A stretch of 28,170 nt of DNA from SIG588 sp045597045 (lineage in GTDB: Bacteria > Bacillota > Clostridia > Oscillospirales > Acutalibacteraceae), in assembly GCA_045597045.1 (NCBI GenBank), contig JAZODN010000090.1, forward strand, positions 1-28,170, read 5' to 3'. Each line of letters starts with the position of its first letter. Position 1 is the first letter of the stretch. The notes under the pieces are model-generated. The model had not been told where the DNA came from and searched no databases. It worked only from the letters and a program-made list of their open reading frames with translations. Of the stretch, positions 1 to 6,725 are shown piece after piece. The translations under genes were made by a program, and so were the position numbers.

Positions 1-95
1 TCCCCCTCACCGATACCGTAAAATACGCACTCGACGAAAACCGCAACTACGTCGTACCGAAACGGGCATTGGAAGACATTGCAACCTTCTTGTAA
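1..95 (+). CDS. C-terminal end of an unidentified protein (partial)
   Basis: An open frame (codons starting at base 3) enters from the left edge and ends at TAA 93-95. The visible tail is about 31 residues, ending in VPKRALEDIATFL. It is followed by a good rho-independent terminator at 125-161, which supports it as the real last gene of a rightward transcript. Too little is visible to assign a family, and I do not recognise it. Confidence 0.6.
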   Translation, partial: PLTDTVKYALDENRNYVVPKRALEDIATFL

Positions 96-124
96 ATCCC
101 CGCGCGTTACATCCCATACACGGC

Positions 125-161
125 AAAATCGCCCGAAGGCAACGGCCTCGGGCGATTTTTT
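125..161 (+). terminator. Rho-independent terminator
   Basis: The arms AAAATCGCCCGA-AGGC and GCCTCGGGCGATTTT pair with one bulged A around an AACG loop and run into a T tract. It ends the rightward gene whose stop codon is at 93-95, and its downstream edge almost touches the 3' end of the convergent gene at 172. Confidence 0.85.
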
Positions 162-171
162 ATGATCGCTT

Positions 172-1473
172 TTATTCTGCAGGGAACTTCGTGATCTTTT
201 GCACGGCATATTGCAGAATCAGACGTGCGTCGGTAGAGTTGATCTGGCCGCTGCCGTCCACGTCCGCCGCCGTGGTATCCAGCGAGGCGGCACCGATCTT
301 CTTCACCGCAAACTGCAACACCAAACGTGCGTCGGTAGAGTTGATCCGGCCGTTGCCGTCCACATCACCGAGTATAACCGTCACCTCACGCATCGCACCG
401 CAGAGATTACAACTCGCGTCACACGCGTTATCATAGGAATGGGCATGTAGAATCACTGTATCGGTAACAACACGATTACCGTATGCGTCCGTGATCTCGC
501 AATACACCTGTTGCCCGTTATTGTCCGTGTTCACCGTTGCCGTATAGGTTGCCATCGTCTGATTGGTCTTCACGAAAGCAATAGCCCTCGGCTCTTTGCA
601 ATACCACACGTAAGTCAACCCATCGCCCGTCGCATTCACCGTCACCTGTGCAACGTCCCCGATCTGTACAGAGGGTGCCGTGGGTTGCACCGTAACTTTA
701 GCAAGACTGTCATAATACCAACGAGTATACCAAAATTCATCACTGCCACCGCCGTAGCTGAGCAAGGAACTGCGGTCGGCCTCACTGCCACCGTATCGCA
801 CCGTTTCTAACGCCGTGCAATCGGAAAAAGCCAGATAGTTCACCCTCTTTACACTGATCGGAATACTTACCTCACGCAACGCCGTGCAACCGGAAAACGC
901 ACCTTCACCGATCGTTTCCACCGACGACGGAATCGCAAAGGAGGTCAGTGCCGTGCAACCGTAGAACACGTAATTTCGCAGGTACGACACGCCGTTCCCC
1001 ATCGTTACAGATTGAAGCGCAGTGCAATTGTAAAACGCCTCATCCCCAATGCTCGTCACGCTGTTACCGATGGTCACCGACGCGAGCGAGTAGCAACAGG
1101 AAAACGCATACTCCCTAATGCTCGTCACACCATTGCCGATGGTCACCGACGTGAGCGAGTCGCAATAGTAAAACGCACACGCACCAAGGCTTGTCACGCT
1201 GTCCCCGATCGTCACCGACGCGAGCGAGCGGCAATCGGAAAACGCATACTCCCCAATGCTCGTCACGGGATAGCCGCCCAAGGTGGACGGGATCACCACG
1301 TTACCGCTGATGGATGTTTTCACATCCGTGATGGTGGCTTCGCCGCCCGATACCGAGTAGGTATAATCCCCCTCCTTTGCCGCCGATGCCGTGAGGGAAA
1401 ACTCCACCGCACCCGCAGGAATGAGCGACAACAACAGTGCCACCGTGAGCAAAACCGATATGATCCGTTTCAT
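172..1473 (-). CDS. Secreted leucine-rich-repeat protein with Ig-like and dockerin domains
   Basis: 433 residues. Residues 1-31 form a classic signal peptide (MKRI, a hydrophobic core, then an Ala-rich cleavage region), so the protein is exported. Residues about 70-230 hold roughly seven 23-residue BspA/LRR_5-type repeats of the pattern SVTIGNGVTSIGxxAFxxCxSL. Residues about 255-345 resemble a bacterial Ig-like domain (VTVQPTAPSVQIGD, QQVYCEITDAYGN). A short HSYDNACDASCNLCG linker follows, then a type I dockerin at about 370-430 with two calcium-loop repeats (DVDGNGRINSTDAR and DVDGSGQINSTDAR). Dockerins bind cohesins on scaffoldins or cell-surface proteins, so attachment to a surface complex is inferred; no cohesin gene is in the window. 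The start is supported by AAAAGG upstream of ATG and a sigma-A promoter at 1515-1543. The ligand of the LRR region is unknown. Confidence 0.9.
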   Translation of the reverse strand: MKRIISVLLTVALLLSLIPAGAVEFSLTASAAKEGDYTYSVSGGEATITDVKTSISGNVVIPSTLGGYPVTSIGEYAFSDCRSLASVTIGDSVTSLGACAFYYCDSLTSVTIGNGVTSIREYAFSCCYSLASVTIGNSVTSIGDEAFYNCTALQSVTMGNGVSYLRNYVFYGCTALTSFAIPSSVETIGEGAFSGCTALREVSIPISVKRVNYLAFSDCTALETVRYGGSEADRSSLLSYGGGSDEFWYTRWYYDSLAKVTVQPTAPSVQIGDVAQVTVNATGDGLTYVWYCKEPRAIAFVKTNQTMATYTATVNTDNNGQQVYCEITDAYGNRVVTDTVILHAHSYDNACDASCNLCGAMREVTVILGDVDGNGRINSTDARLVLQFAVKKIGAASLDTTAADVDGSGQINSTDARLILQYAVQKITKFPAE

Positions 1474-1514
1474 ACATCATCATCCTTTTAGGTATAAAAA
1501 ACACTCATACACGT

Positions 1515-1543
1515 ATTATATCGCATCCTCTGCCACTTGTCAT
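1515..1543 (-). promoter_or_regulatory. Sigma-A type promoter of the LRR/dockerin gene
   Basis: On the minus strand ATGACA (1538-1543) is followed after 17 bp by a perfect TATAAT (1515-1520). Transcription would start about 35 nt before the ATG at 1473. Confidence 0.8.
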
Positions 1544-1559
1544 GCGATCGCCGCCTTTT

Positions 1560-1745
1560 CTGCTTTATGAACTAATAGCCACCGCGTTTTTTGGCACATA
1601 TGACAATCGACCGCCCCTCATGTGGGATTTGTGCGCTGTAAGGCAGGGGCTCGGCTCCTGCCGTTTTGCGATCGACCGCCAAACTACGGCGGGAGGCAAA
1701 ACGCCACCCCCACAATCGAACACCACCGTGCGTCGATAGTTTTGC
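1560..1745. repeat. Non-coding stretch, probable decayed interspersed intergenic repeat
   Basis: No credible gene lies between 1544 and 1758. The stretch contains two copies of ATCGACCGCC (about 1604-1613 and 1670-1679), a third partial copy (AATCGA, about 1715), and a hairpin GGCAGG...CCTGCC around 1641-1661. Modular GC-rich hairpins of this look are common between genes in Ruminococcaceae-type genomes, but I could not compare it with other copies. Confidence 0.4.
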
Positions 1746-1758
1746 AAACGCGCACAAC

Positions 1759-1792
1759 AAAAAACCGCCGTTCCGAAGAACGGCGGTTTTTT
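1759..1792 (-). terminator. Terminator of the rpsF-ssb-rpsR operon
   Basis: A perfect stem, AAAAAACCGCCGTTC / GAACGGCGGTTTTTT, surrounds a CGAA loop just past the rpsR stop at 1805. The A/T flanks make it functional in both directions in principle. Confidence 0.92.
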
Positions 1793-1804
1793 AAAATCAT
1801 TTTA

Positions 1805-2062
1805 TCAGTCCGCAACGAACGGCAGCAAAGCGATCTGACGCGCACGCTTGATAGCGGTGATCAGGTCACGCTGGTGGCGGGCACAAGTACCGGTCACACG
1901 ACGGGGCAGGATCTTCGCACGCTCCGACATGAAGCGGCGCAGACGAGCCACATCCTTGTAATCGATGAACTCCACCTTGTCCACGCAGAAGCTGCAAACC
2001 TTGCGGCGGCCCTTACGAACAGGGCGTGCAGAGCGCTCGGCTCCTTCGGTTCTTTCAGCCAT
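1805..2062 (-). CDS. rpsR: 30S ribosomal protein S18
   Basis: 85 residues, full length for S18. It binds 16S rRNA in the platform of the small subunit as a partner of S6. The core (IDYKDVARLRRFMSERAKILPRRVTGTCARHQRDL) is unmistakable. It is the zinc-type (C+) form: the pair CSFC near residue 23 plus CARH near residue 60 are the expected metal ligands. It is the last gene of rpsF-ssb-rpsR, 36 nt after ssb, with AAAGGAG before the ATG, and is followed by a strong terminator at 1759-1792. Confidence 0.98.
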   Translation of the reverse strand: MAERTEGAERSARPVRKGRRKVCSFCVDKVEFIDYKDVARLRRFMSERAKILPRRVTGTCARHQRDLITAIKRARQIALLPFVAD

Positions 2063-2098
2063 GACAATTCTCCTTTACAAAATCAATGCATGCCGCAA

Positions 2099-2569
2099 TT
2101 AGAACGGCAGGTCTTCGTCGGCCACGATCTCCTCGAAGTCGCCTGCGGCGGCCGTAGAGAAAGCGGGGCGCGACTCGTTATAGGCGGGCTGCTGCGGTGC
2201 ACCGAAACTGGGGGCGCCGTATCCCGCGTTGTACCCCGTGTTGCCGCCGGCTTTCGCTTCACAGAAGAAAGCGTTATCCACGACAACTTCATACGCGGTG
2301 CGCTTATTGCCTTCCTTATCGGTATACTGACGGGACTGCAGCGAGCCTTGCACGGCAATGCGCTGCCCCTTGTGGAAATACCGACTGATGAATTCCGCCG
2401 TCTGACGCCAGGCAACCAGATTGATAAAATCGGCCTGACGCTGTTCCTGCCCCTTGGGCTGGAATGCGCGGTCCACCGCAATGGTGAAAGACAACACGGG
2501 GATCTGCGACTGCGTCTGACGCAGTTCCGGATCGGCGGTCAACCGACCAAGCAAACAAACCGAATTCAT
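2099..2569 (-). CDS. ssb: Single-stranded DNA-binding protein
   Basis: 156 residues. The N-terminal OB fold (about 1-105) starts MNSVCLLGRLTADPELR and contains FINLVAWRQTAEFISRYF and the VQGSLQSRQYTDKEGNKR strand that wraps ssDNA. A Gly/Ala/Pro-rich linker follows, and the protein ends in DEDLPF, the acidic tip that recruits replication and repair partners (commonly DDDIPF). AGGAGG lies 9 nt before the ATG. It sits between rpsF and rpsR, the standard Firmicutes order, so it is co-expressed with the S6/S18 pair. Confidence 0.98.
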   Translation of the reverse strand: MNSVCLLGRLTADPELRQTQSQIPVLSFTIAVDRAFQPKGQEQRQADFINLVAWRQTAEFISRYFHKGQRIAVQGSLQSRQYTDKEGNKRTAYEVVVDNAFFCEAKAGGNTGYNAGYGAPSFGAPQQPAYNESRPAFSTAAAGDFEEIVADEDLPF

Positions 2570-2587
2570 TTGCCAATCCCTCCTGAA

Positions 2588-2884
2588 TTAGTTCTCCTTG
2601 CGGATCGTCATAGAACGAAGCACACCGTCAGTGATCTTGCTGACGCGCTCCAGCTCTGCCGGGAATTCGGGGCCGCTGACAAAGTTGTAGAGAACATAGA
2701 AGCCCTCTTCCTCGTCATTGATGAGATAAGCCAAGCGACGCTTGCCCCACTCATCCACCTCGCCGAGTTCCGCGTTCTGCGCGATCAAGTTCTGAAACTT
2801 CTCCTTGATCGCCGCAATGCCATCTTCACCCAAAGTCATGGAATACACAAAGACGGCCTCGTACGATGCTTTAACTGTAGGCAT
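2588..2884 (-). CDS. rpsF: 30S ribosomal protein S6
   Basis: 98 residues, the usual length. S6 sits on the platform of the 30S subunit next to S18. Recognisable parts are YEAVFVYS near the N terminus, WGKRRLAYLINDEEEGFYVLYNF in the middle and a C-terminal region ending TDGVLRSMTIRKEN. GAGGAGGTG precedes the ATG by 8 nt. It is the first gene of the operon, preceded by a structured leader of about 105 nt and a consensus promoter. In many bacteria this operon is repressed by the S6:S18 complex binding the leader. Confidence 0.98.
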   Translation of the reverse strand: MPTVKASYEAVFVYSMTLGEDGIAAIKEKFQNLIAQNAELGEVDEWGKRRLAYLINDEEEGFYVLYNFVSGPEFPAELERVSKITDGVLRSMTIRKEN

Positions 2885-2912
2885 TTCGGTTACACCTCCT
2901 CATGGTCAAATG

Positions 2913-2961
2913 GCTCCGCATGGTTCACGGAGCAAGGAAGCGCCTCTGTTGCAGAGCCGCT
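2913..2961 (-). promoter_or_regulatory. Structured rpsF leader, candidate S6:S18 binding RNA
   Basis: The transcribed leader contains two hairpins. The promoter-proximal one pairs AGCG and CTCTG with their complements (2939-2961, one internal mismatch). The proximal-to-gene one pairs GCTCCG with CGGAGC (2913-2918 / 2928-2933) around a 9-nt loop, directly ahead of the Shine-Dalgarno. Bacterial rpsF leaders often carry an S6:S18-binding structure with a CCG element; assignment here rests on position and folding, not on a covariance match. Confidence 0.5.
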
Positions 2962-2996
2962 GCGGCGTGTTGAAAATATTACACAGCCACCGATAA

Positions 2997-3025
2997 ATTA
3001 TATCAGCAGTCACACCGTTTGTCAA
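2997..3025 (-). promoter_or_regulatory. Consensus sigma-A promoter of rpsF-ssb-rpsR
   Basis: On the minus strand a perfect TTGACA (3020-3025) and a perfect TATAAT (2997-3002) are separated by exactly 17 bp, as expected for a strongly expressed ribosomal-protein operon. Confidence 0.95.
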
Positions 3026-3068
3026 GCATTCTTTCGCAACTTTTCTTCTTTTCTTTTGCGACAAAATG

Positions 3069-3077
3069 TGCTATACT
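3069..3077 (+). promoter_or_regulatory. Extended -10 promoter for the C39-like lipoprotein gene
   Basis: TGC immediately precedes TATACT (3072-3077), an extended -10 element. The -35 region (TTTTCT at about 3049) is poor. It is divergent from the rpsF promoter and would give a leader of about 115 nt before the GTG at 3199. Confidence 0.5.
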
Positions 3078-3198
3078 GAAACCGTAACGGGATGTGTATA
3101 CGGCGGCGCGCTGTCGTCAGCAGGCTTTTTGTAAAGGCTTGCCACTTTCTATCGCCGCCTTTCACATCTGCGCCATGACCGTTTGGGAGGTGTTTTTC

Positions 3199-4806
3199 GT
3201 GCGGCGTATACGTCTGTTTGCGGCATTCTTGCTTGCTTTGTCGCTGCTGCTCAGCGGCTGTTTCGACATCACCCTCATTCCACCGTCACGCACGCCGCCC
3301 GATACCGCCGCCGTTACTCCCATTTGGCAAGGAATACCGCTTTACGGCGACGTGATAGAGACCGATCGCTGTGGAGATCTTTTGCAGGTTGCCATGTGGC
3401 AAAGCGGCCTGGACACCGCCGATGGAGGCATTTTTTTGTACAACTTATCCGCCAACGTTTTGTGCGGTGAACTTCGTCTTCCTGCCAAAAGTTGGGCTAC
3501 CGGCTGTTTGAAAGACGGCATATACACCGTGTCGCTGACCGACGGCACCATTACCCTATACAACACCGCCTGCAAGCCACGCCTCACGTGGAAACTCGAC
3601 ACGGCGTTCGCCTTTGCACAGGTCAGCCGCGACGGCGAATGGCTGCTGTACGGCAACGGTCAAACCTCCACCGTGCGTCTGCGCCGTCTAAAAACAGGGG
3701 AAGAACGCGAGGTCCTCACCTTTTCGGGGTACGTCGAGACGGTCGCACCGCGTGACAACGCTTTTTACATCTGCTGCGGCGGCGAAGAACTGCTGCGTAT
3801 CGACCCTGCTAAAGAATACGCTGAAGCACTGATAGTGGATGCTGCCCTTCACCGTTTCACCCCCTACTACTGTGTGGGGGCCGATGAAGGGAGCTGGCAC
3901 GCCGTGTTGGCCGATCGCCCCGAAGAGGTGCTCACCCTGCCGACCGCCGGCAAGAAAGAAGACCTGCTTGCCGCCGGGCAAAGCGGCTGGCTCACCGTTT
4001 CTGCTGCAAACAAAACGACCGCCGTTCGGCTGTATCGTCCCTATGCCGACGTAGCGTGCGCCACACTGCAAGACACCGTGCTGCACGCCCTGTCCACAAC
4101 CGAAGGGGCTCTTCTCATCACATCACAGGACCGCACCGCCTCCCTGTGCCGCTTCACCCCCAACGACGGGGTGCAACCGCCCGACACATCCACACGCGGC
4201 GGTGTGCGCACATTGCTGGAGGATGTGCCGATCCTGCCGCAGCACCCCCACTTCCCCACGGGCTGTGAATCGGTCAGTGCGGTAATGGCACTGCAGTACG
4301 TCGGCGAAGACGTTTCGGTCGACACCTTTATCGATCGTTATCTTCCCTGCGAAAGCGACGCCCTTGTCAAAAAGGACGGCTGCTATTACGGCCCCAATCC
4401 CTACAAGGTGTTTGTGGGAGATCCGCGCACCATCTCCTCCTTCGGCTGTATGGCCCCCGTGATCGAACGGGCAGTAGACGCCTATTTCGGCAACGCCGAC
4501 CGCACGGTAAACACCGGCGGTAAATCGCTCGAAATGCTGTGCGAGCAATACGTAGCCAACGGCATACCCGTGCTCACGTGGGTCACCATTGCCATGCGCG
4601 AGGTAGAGTATCGCACCTCGTGGTATACCGAAGACGGCGAAAAATTCAACTGGCCCGGCAACGAGCACTGCATGGTGCTGGTCGGCTACGACGCCGAAAA
4701 GTATTATTTTAACGATCCCTATCTCGGCCTGCGCGTGGCCTACAACCGCACACTGGCCGAAGACCGCTATTACGCCATGGGCTGCCAATCGTTGGTAATT
4801 ATATAA
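3199..4806 (+). CDS. Lipoprotein with a propeller-like N-terminal part and a C39-like cysteine peptidase domain
   Basis: 535 residues from the GTG at 3199, chosen because GGGAGG sits just upstream and the protein then begins with a lipoprotein signal (VRRIRLFAAFLLALSLLLSGC); the longer open frame from 3094 lacks this logic. Residues about 45-330 form repeated short beta-rich units typical of a propeller. Residues about 340-535 match the C39_2-like peptidase fold: catalytic Cys near 356 in FPTGCESVSAV, His near 490 in NEHCMVLVGYD, then FNDPYLG carrying the third site. A surface-anchored peptidase or amidase-type hydrolase is inferred; the substrate is unknown. It is followed after 15 nt by a LiaF-like membrane protein, probably in the same transcript. 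Confidence 0.85.
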   Translation: MRRIRLFAAFLLALSLLLSGCFDITLIPPSRTPPDTAAVTPIWQGIPLYGDVIETDRCGDLLQVAMWQSGLDTADGGIFLYNLSANVLCGELRLPAKSWATGCLKDGIYTVSLTDGTITLYNTACKPRLTWKLDTAFAFAQVSRDGEWLLYGNGQTSTVRLRRLKTGEEREVLTFSGYVETVAPRDNAFYICCGGEELLRIDPAKEYAEALIVDAALHRFTPYYCVGADEGSWHAVLADRPEEVLTLPTAGKKEDLLAAGQSGWLTVSAANKTTAVRLYRPYADVACATLQDTVLHALSTTEGALLITSQDRTASLCRFTPNDGVQPPDTSTRGGVRTLLEDVPILPQHPHFPTGCESVSAVMALQYVGEDVSVDTFIDRYLPCESDALVKKDGCYYGPNPYKVFVGDPRTISSFGCMAPVIERAVDAYFGNADRTVNTGGKSLEMLCEQYVANGIPVLTWVTIAMREVEYRTSWYTEDGEKFNWPGNEHCMVLVGYDAEKYYFNDPYLGLRVAYNRTLAEDRYYAMGCQSLVII

Positions 4807-4821
4807 CAAGGAGGCATACAT

Positions 4822-5499
4822 ATGAAAAAAGCTAACCGTCTTTTGTGGGGTGTTCTTTTCCTTCTCGTGGGAGCGATCCTCACCGTCAACGCACTCGGCA
4901 TTGCCGACATCACCTTGTTCTTCGAAGGTTGGTGGACGTTGTTTATCATCGTTCCCAACGCGATCAACCTCTTCACGCAGCGCAACAAAGCGGCCTCCCT
5001 TTTGTGGTGTCTGTTCGGCGTGGTATTACTGCTGTGCTGTCAAGAGGTGCTGTCTTTCTCCTTGCTTTGGAAATTGGTGCTGCCTGCCGCGTTTTTGTGT
5101 GTGGGTATCAAGCTGTTGTTCGGCGCACTTTTCCGCAGCAACGGCACCGCCTTGCTGAAACGCGCCAAGCAACAGGGCTCCGTACTCAAAAACGGCACCG
5201 CCGTCTTTTCCGGCTGCGATATGCATCCGACGGGCGAAGCGTTTGAGGGCGGTGAGCTGAACGCGGTGTTCGGCGGTGTGAGCTGCGACCTGCACGAAGC
5301 GGTCATCACAAAGGACTGTGCCATTCGCGCCACCGCCATCTTCGGTGGCATCGACATTGTTCTTCCCGAAAACGTGTGCGTCAAGGTCTCTTCTTTCTCG
5401 CTGTTCGGTGGGGTGGATAACCAAGTCAGCAGCCGCGAAGGAGAGGTCACGGTGTATATCACCGCCACCGCCATCTTCGGCGGCATCGACGTGCAATAA
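4822..5499 (+). CDS. LiaF-like membrane protein (DUF5668 / LiaF C-terminal type)
   Basis: 225 residues with AAGGAGG 8 nt before the ATG. Residues 5-100 hold about four hydrophobic membrane segments. The C-terminal half (about 125-225) is a beta-rich domain with repeated FGG motifs (FGGVSCDL, IFGGIDIVLPENVCVKV, LFGGVDNQ, IFGGIDVQ), characteristic of the LiaF/toast-rack group involved in sensing cell-envelope stress. LiaF proteins usually work with a LiaRS two-component system; none is adjacent here, and the partner is instead the upstream C39-like lipoprotein. A role in envelope stress or in controlling that lipoprotein is inference. Confidence 0.85.
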   Translation: MKKANRLLWGVLFLLVGAILTVNALGIADITLFFEGWWTLFIIVPNAINLFTQRNKAASLLWCLFGVVLLLCCQEVLSFSLLWKLVLPAAFLCVGIKLLFGALFRSNGTALLKRAKQQGSVLKNGTAVFSGCDMHPTGEAFEGGELNAVFGGVSCDLHEAVITKDCAIRATAIFGGIDIVLPENVCVKVSSFSLFGGVDNQVSSREGEVTVYITATAIFGGIDVQ

Positions 5500-5526
5500 C
5501 CGCACAAGCACTGAAACGCAGTTTTT

Positions 5527-5569
5527 AAAAAAGCACGCCCGTGTGATTCCATGGAACCACACGGGCGTG
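5527..5569 (-). terminator. Terminator between convergent genes
   Basis: A 12-bp perfect stem (CACGCCCGTGTG / CACACGGGCGTG) continues into TTCC/GGAA around a short loop. Read leftward it runs into six T residues (5527-5532), so it terminates the DMT transporter gene; rightward the T tract is weaker but may serve the LiaF-like gene. Confidence 0.88.
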
Positions 5570-5604
5570 TTGCCGTTTTATCACACGGTAAAGGCCGTAT
5601 TTTC

Positions 5605-6465
5605 TCACCAAAACAGTGCCACAAAAATGCCGATCAGCACAAGCAACGTACACAGCAGCTTATACACGACGTGCTTCTCACGAAACACCAGCCACCCCGT
5701 CAGCACCGTGACCAGCACCGACGATTGCTTCACCACCGTCATCAGCGTCACCTCGCTGTAAGGGTTGGCGTTCGCTTCAAACAGCATGCGGTCGCCCAGC
5801 ACCAGCGAAAGGCTCATCAACGGCACCCAATAGTTTTTGCCCAGTGCACGCCAATCCAATCGCTCGCGGCGAACAAGCAGAATCGCACCGTAGATCACCG
5901 TCATAAACAGCATAAACCAAAATTGCAGCTGTGCCGAGGTCATGTGCTGCATCAGCACTTTATCCATAGTACCCGAAACGGCGTTTAAAAAGCAATTCAT
6001 CAGCGCCGCCGCAAGCACCGTCACGGTAAGTTCACCGCCTTCGCCGCCACACTTCAGATTGACCAACAGCAACCCTGTCACCACCAGCAGCATCCCCACC
6101 GCTTTCGCCCACGTAAATGCCTCACCCAGCACAAGCACGCCAAGCAAGGTGGAAAACACCATACGCGAAAGGTCCATAATGCCGTACAGGCTCACCGAAA
6201 TGTGTTTCAGCGCCGCAAACGCGCACAGCCACGCACCGCACACCACCGCCGCTTTGATAAAGGCGAAGAAAATCAAACGGAGATCGAGCGCCAACGCCTC
6301 GGCACACGACGGCAGGGTGAACACCCAACCGATGAGGGTATAAAAAAACAGTATCTCGGTCGACCGATTTTTCTGTAACGCCGCCTTTTTCATGCCTTCG
6401 CGCGTGCCTTTCAGCAAGCCATACGCGAAAACCATCCATATCCATACCGTTTGCACAGCCATCAC
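5605..6465 (-). CDS. DMT-superfamily (EamA-type) transporter
   Basis: 286 residues, almost entirely hydrophobic, with about ten membrane segments arranged as two EamA-like halves. The first half includes FFYTLIGWVFTLP and SLYGIMDLSRMVFSTLLGVLVLGEAFTWAKAVGMLLVV; the second includes VTLMTVVKQSSVLVTVLTGWLVFREKHV, the usual helix-turn pattern at the end of each repeat. The family exports small metabolites; the substrate here cannot be told. The start is GTG at 6463-6465 (AGGGGG 9 nt upstream) or the ATG just after it. It is transcribed alone from a promoter at 6602-6630, divergent from uvrB. Confidence 0.88.
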   Translation of the reverse strand: MMAVQTVWIWMVFAYGLLKGTREGMKKAALQKNRSTEILFFYTLIGWVFTLPSCAEALALDLRLIFFAFIKAAVVCGAWLCAFAALKHISVSLYGIMDLSRMVFSTLLGVLVLGEAFTWAKAVGMLLVVTGLLLVNLKCGGEGGELTVTVLAAALMNCFLNAVSGTMDKVLMQHMTSAQLQFWFMLFMTVIYGAILLVRRERLDWRALGKNYWVPLMSLSLVLGDRMLFEANANPYSEVTLMTVVKQSSVLVTVLTGWLVFREKHVVYKLLCTLLVLIGIFVALFW

Positions 6466-6520
6466 GTCTTGTTACCCCCTCGCACGCTTTGGGACGCGAC
6501 ACGTCACAAACAGATAAAAC

Positions 6521-6542
6521 CGATCGCTGTACGGCACGATCG
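6521..6542. repeat. Small inverted repeat in the DMT-gene leader
   Basis: CGATCG (6521-6526) and CGATCG (6537-6542) can pair around a 10-nt loop in the 5' leader of the leftward gene. Its function is unknown; it may simply be a chance palindrome. Confidence 0.3.
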
Positions 6543-6601
6543 CCCCATCCTTCGTTTTTTGGGCGGCTTACAAAACATAAATACCCCTCCGTTCTTCCGA
6601 T

Positions 6602-6630
6602 AGTATACTGTATCTTTCGGTCAATTGCAA
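6602..6630 (-). promoter_or_regulatory. Promoter of the DMT transporter gene
   Basis: On the minus strand TTGCAA (6625-6630) and TATACT (6602-6607) are 17 bp apart. It gives a leader of about 130 nt. Confidence 0.7.
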
Positions 6631-6653
6631 GCCAAAATAATACGGCACAGCGG

Positions 6654-6682
6654 TTGACTTTTCAAGGGATATATAGTACAAT
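6654..6682 (+). promoter_or_regulatory. Promoter of the uvrB-uvrA-trxB operon
   Basis: TTGACT (6654-6659) and TACAAT (6677-6682) are separated by 17 bp. The predicted start of transcription, about 6689, lies inside the LexA box. Confidence 0.85.
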
Positions 6683-6687
6683 TCAAT

Positions 6688-6701
6688 AGAACATCCGTTC
6701 T
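6688..6701 (+). promoter_or_regulatory. LexA (DinR-type) SOS box
   Basis: AGAACATCCGTTCT contains GAAC-N4-GTTC with symmetric flanks, matching the Gram-positive LexA operator CGAACATATGTTCG. It covers the predicted transcription start of uvrB, an ideal place for repression. uvrB and uvrA are classical SOS genes. Confidence 0.92.
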
Positions 6702-6725
6702 AAAATATGGGAGGAGGTGTCGGTG

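Noticed and set aside
1622..3079. 485-residue open frame on the + strand opposite rpsR, ssb and rpsF
   Set aside because: It lies antisense to three certain genes and spans their promoter and terminator. Its product has no family features; it results from the codon bias of the opposite strand.
4123..4821. 232-residue minus-strand frame opposite the C39-like domain
   Set aside because: The + strand carries a clear peptidase domain. The antisense frame has no motif or start signal.
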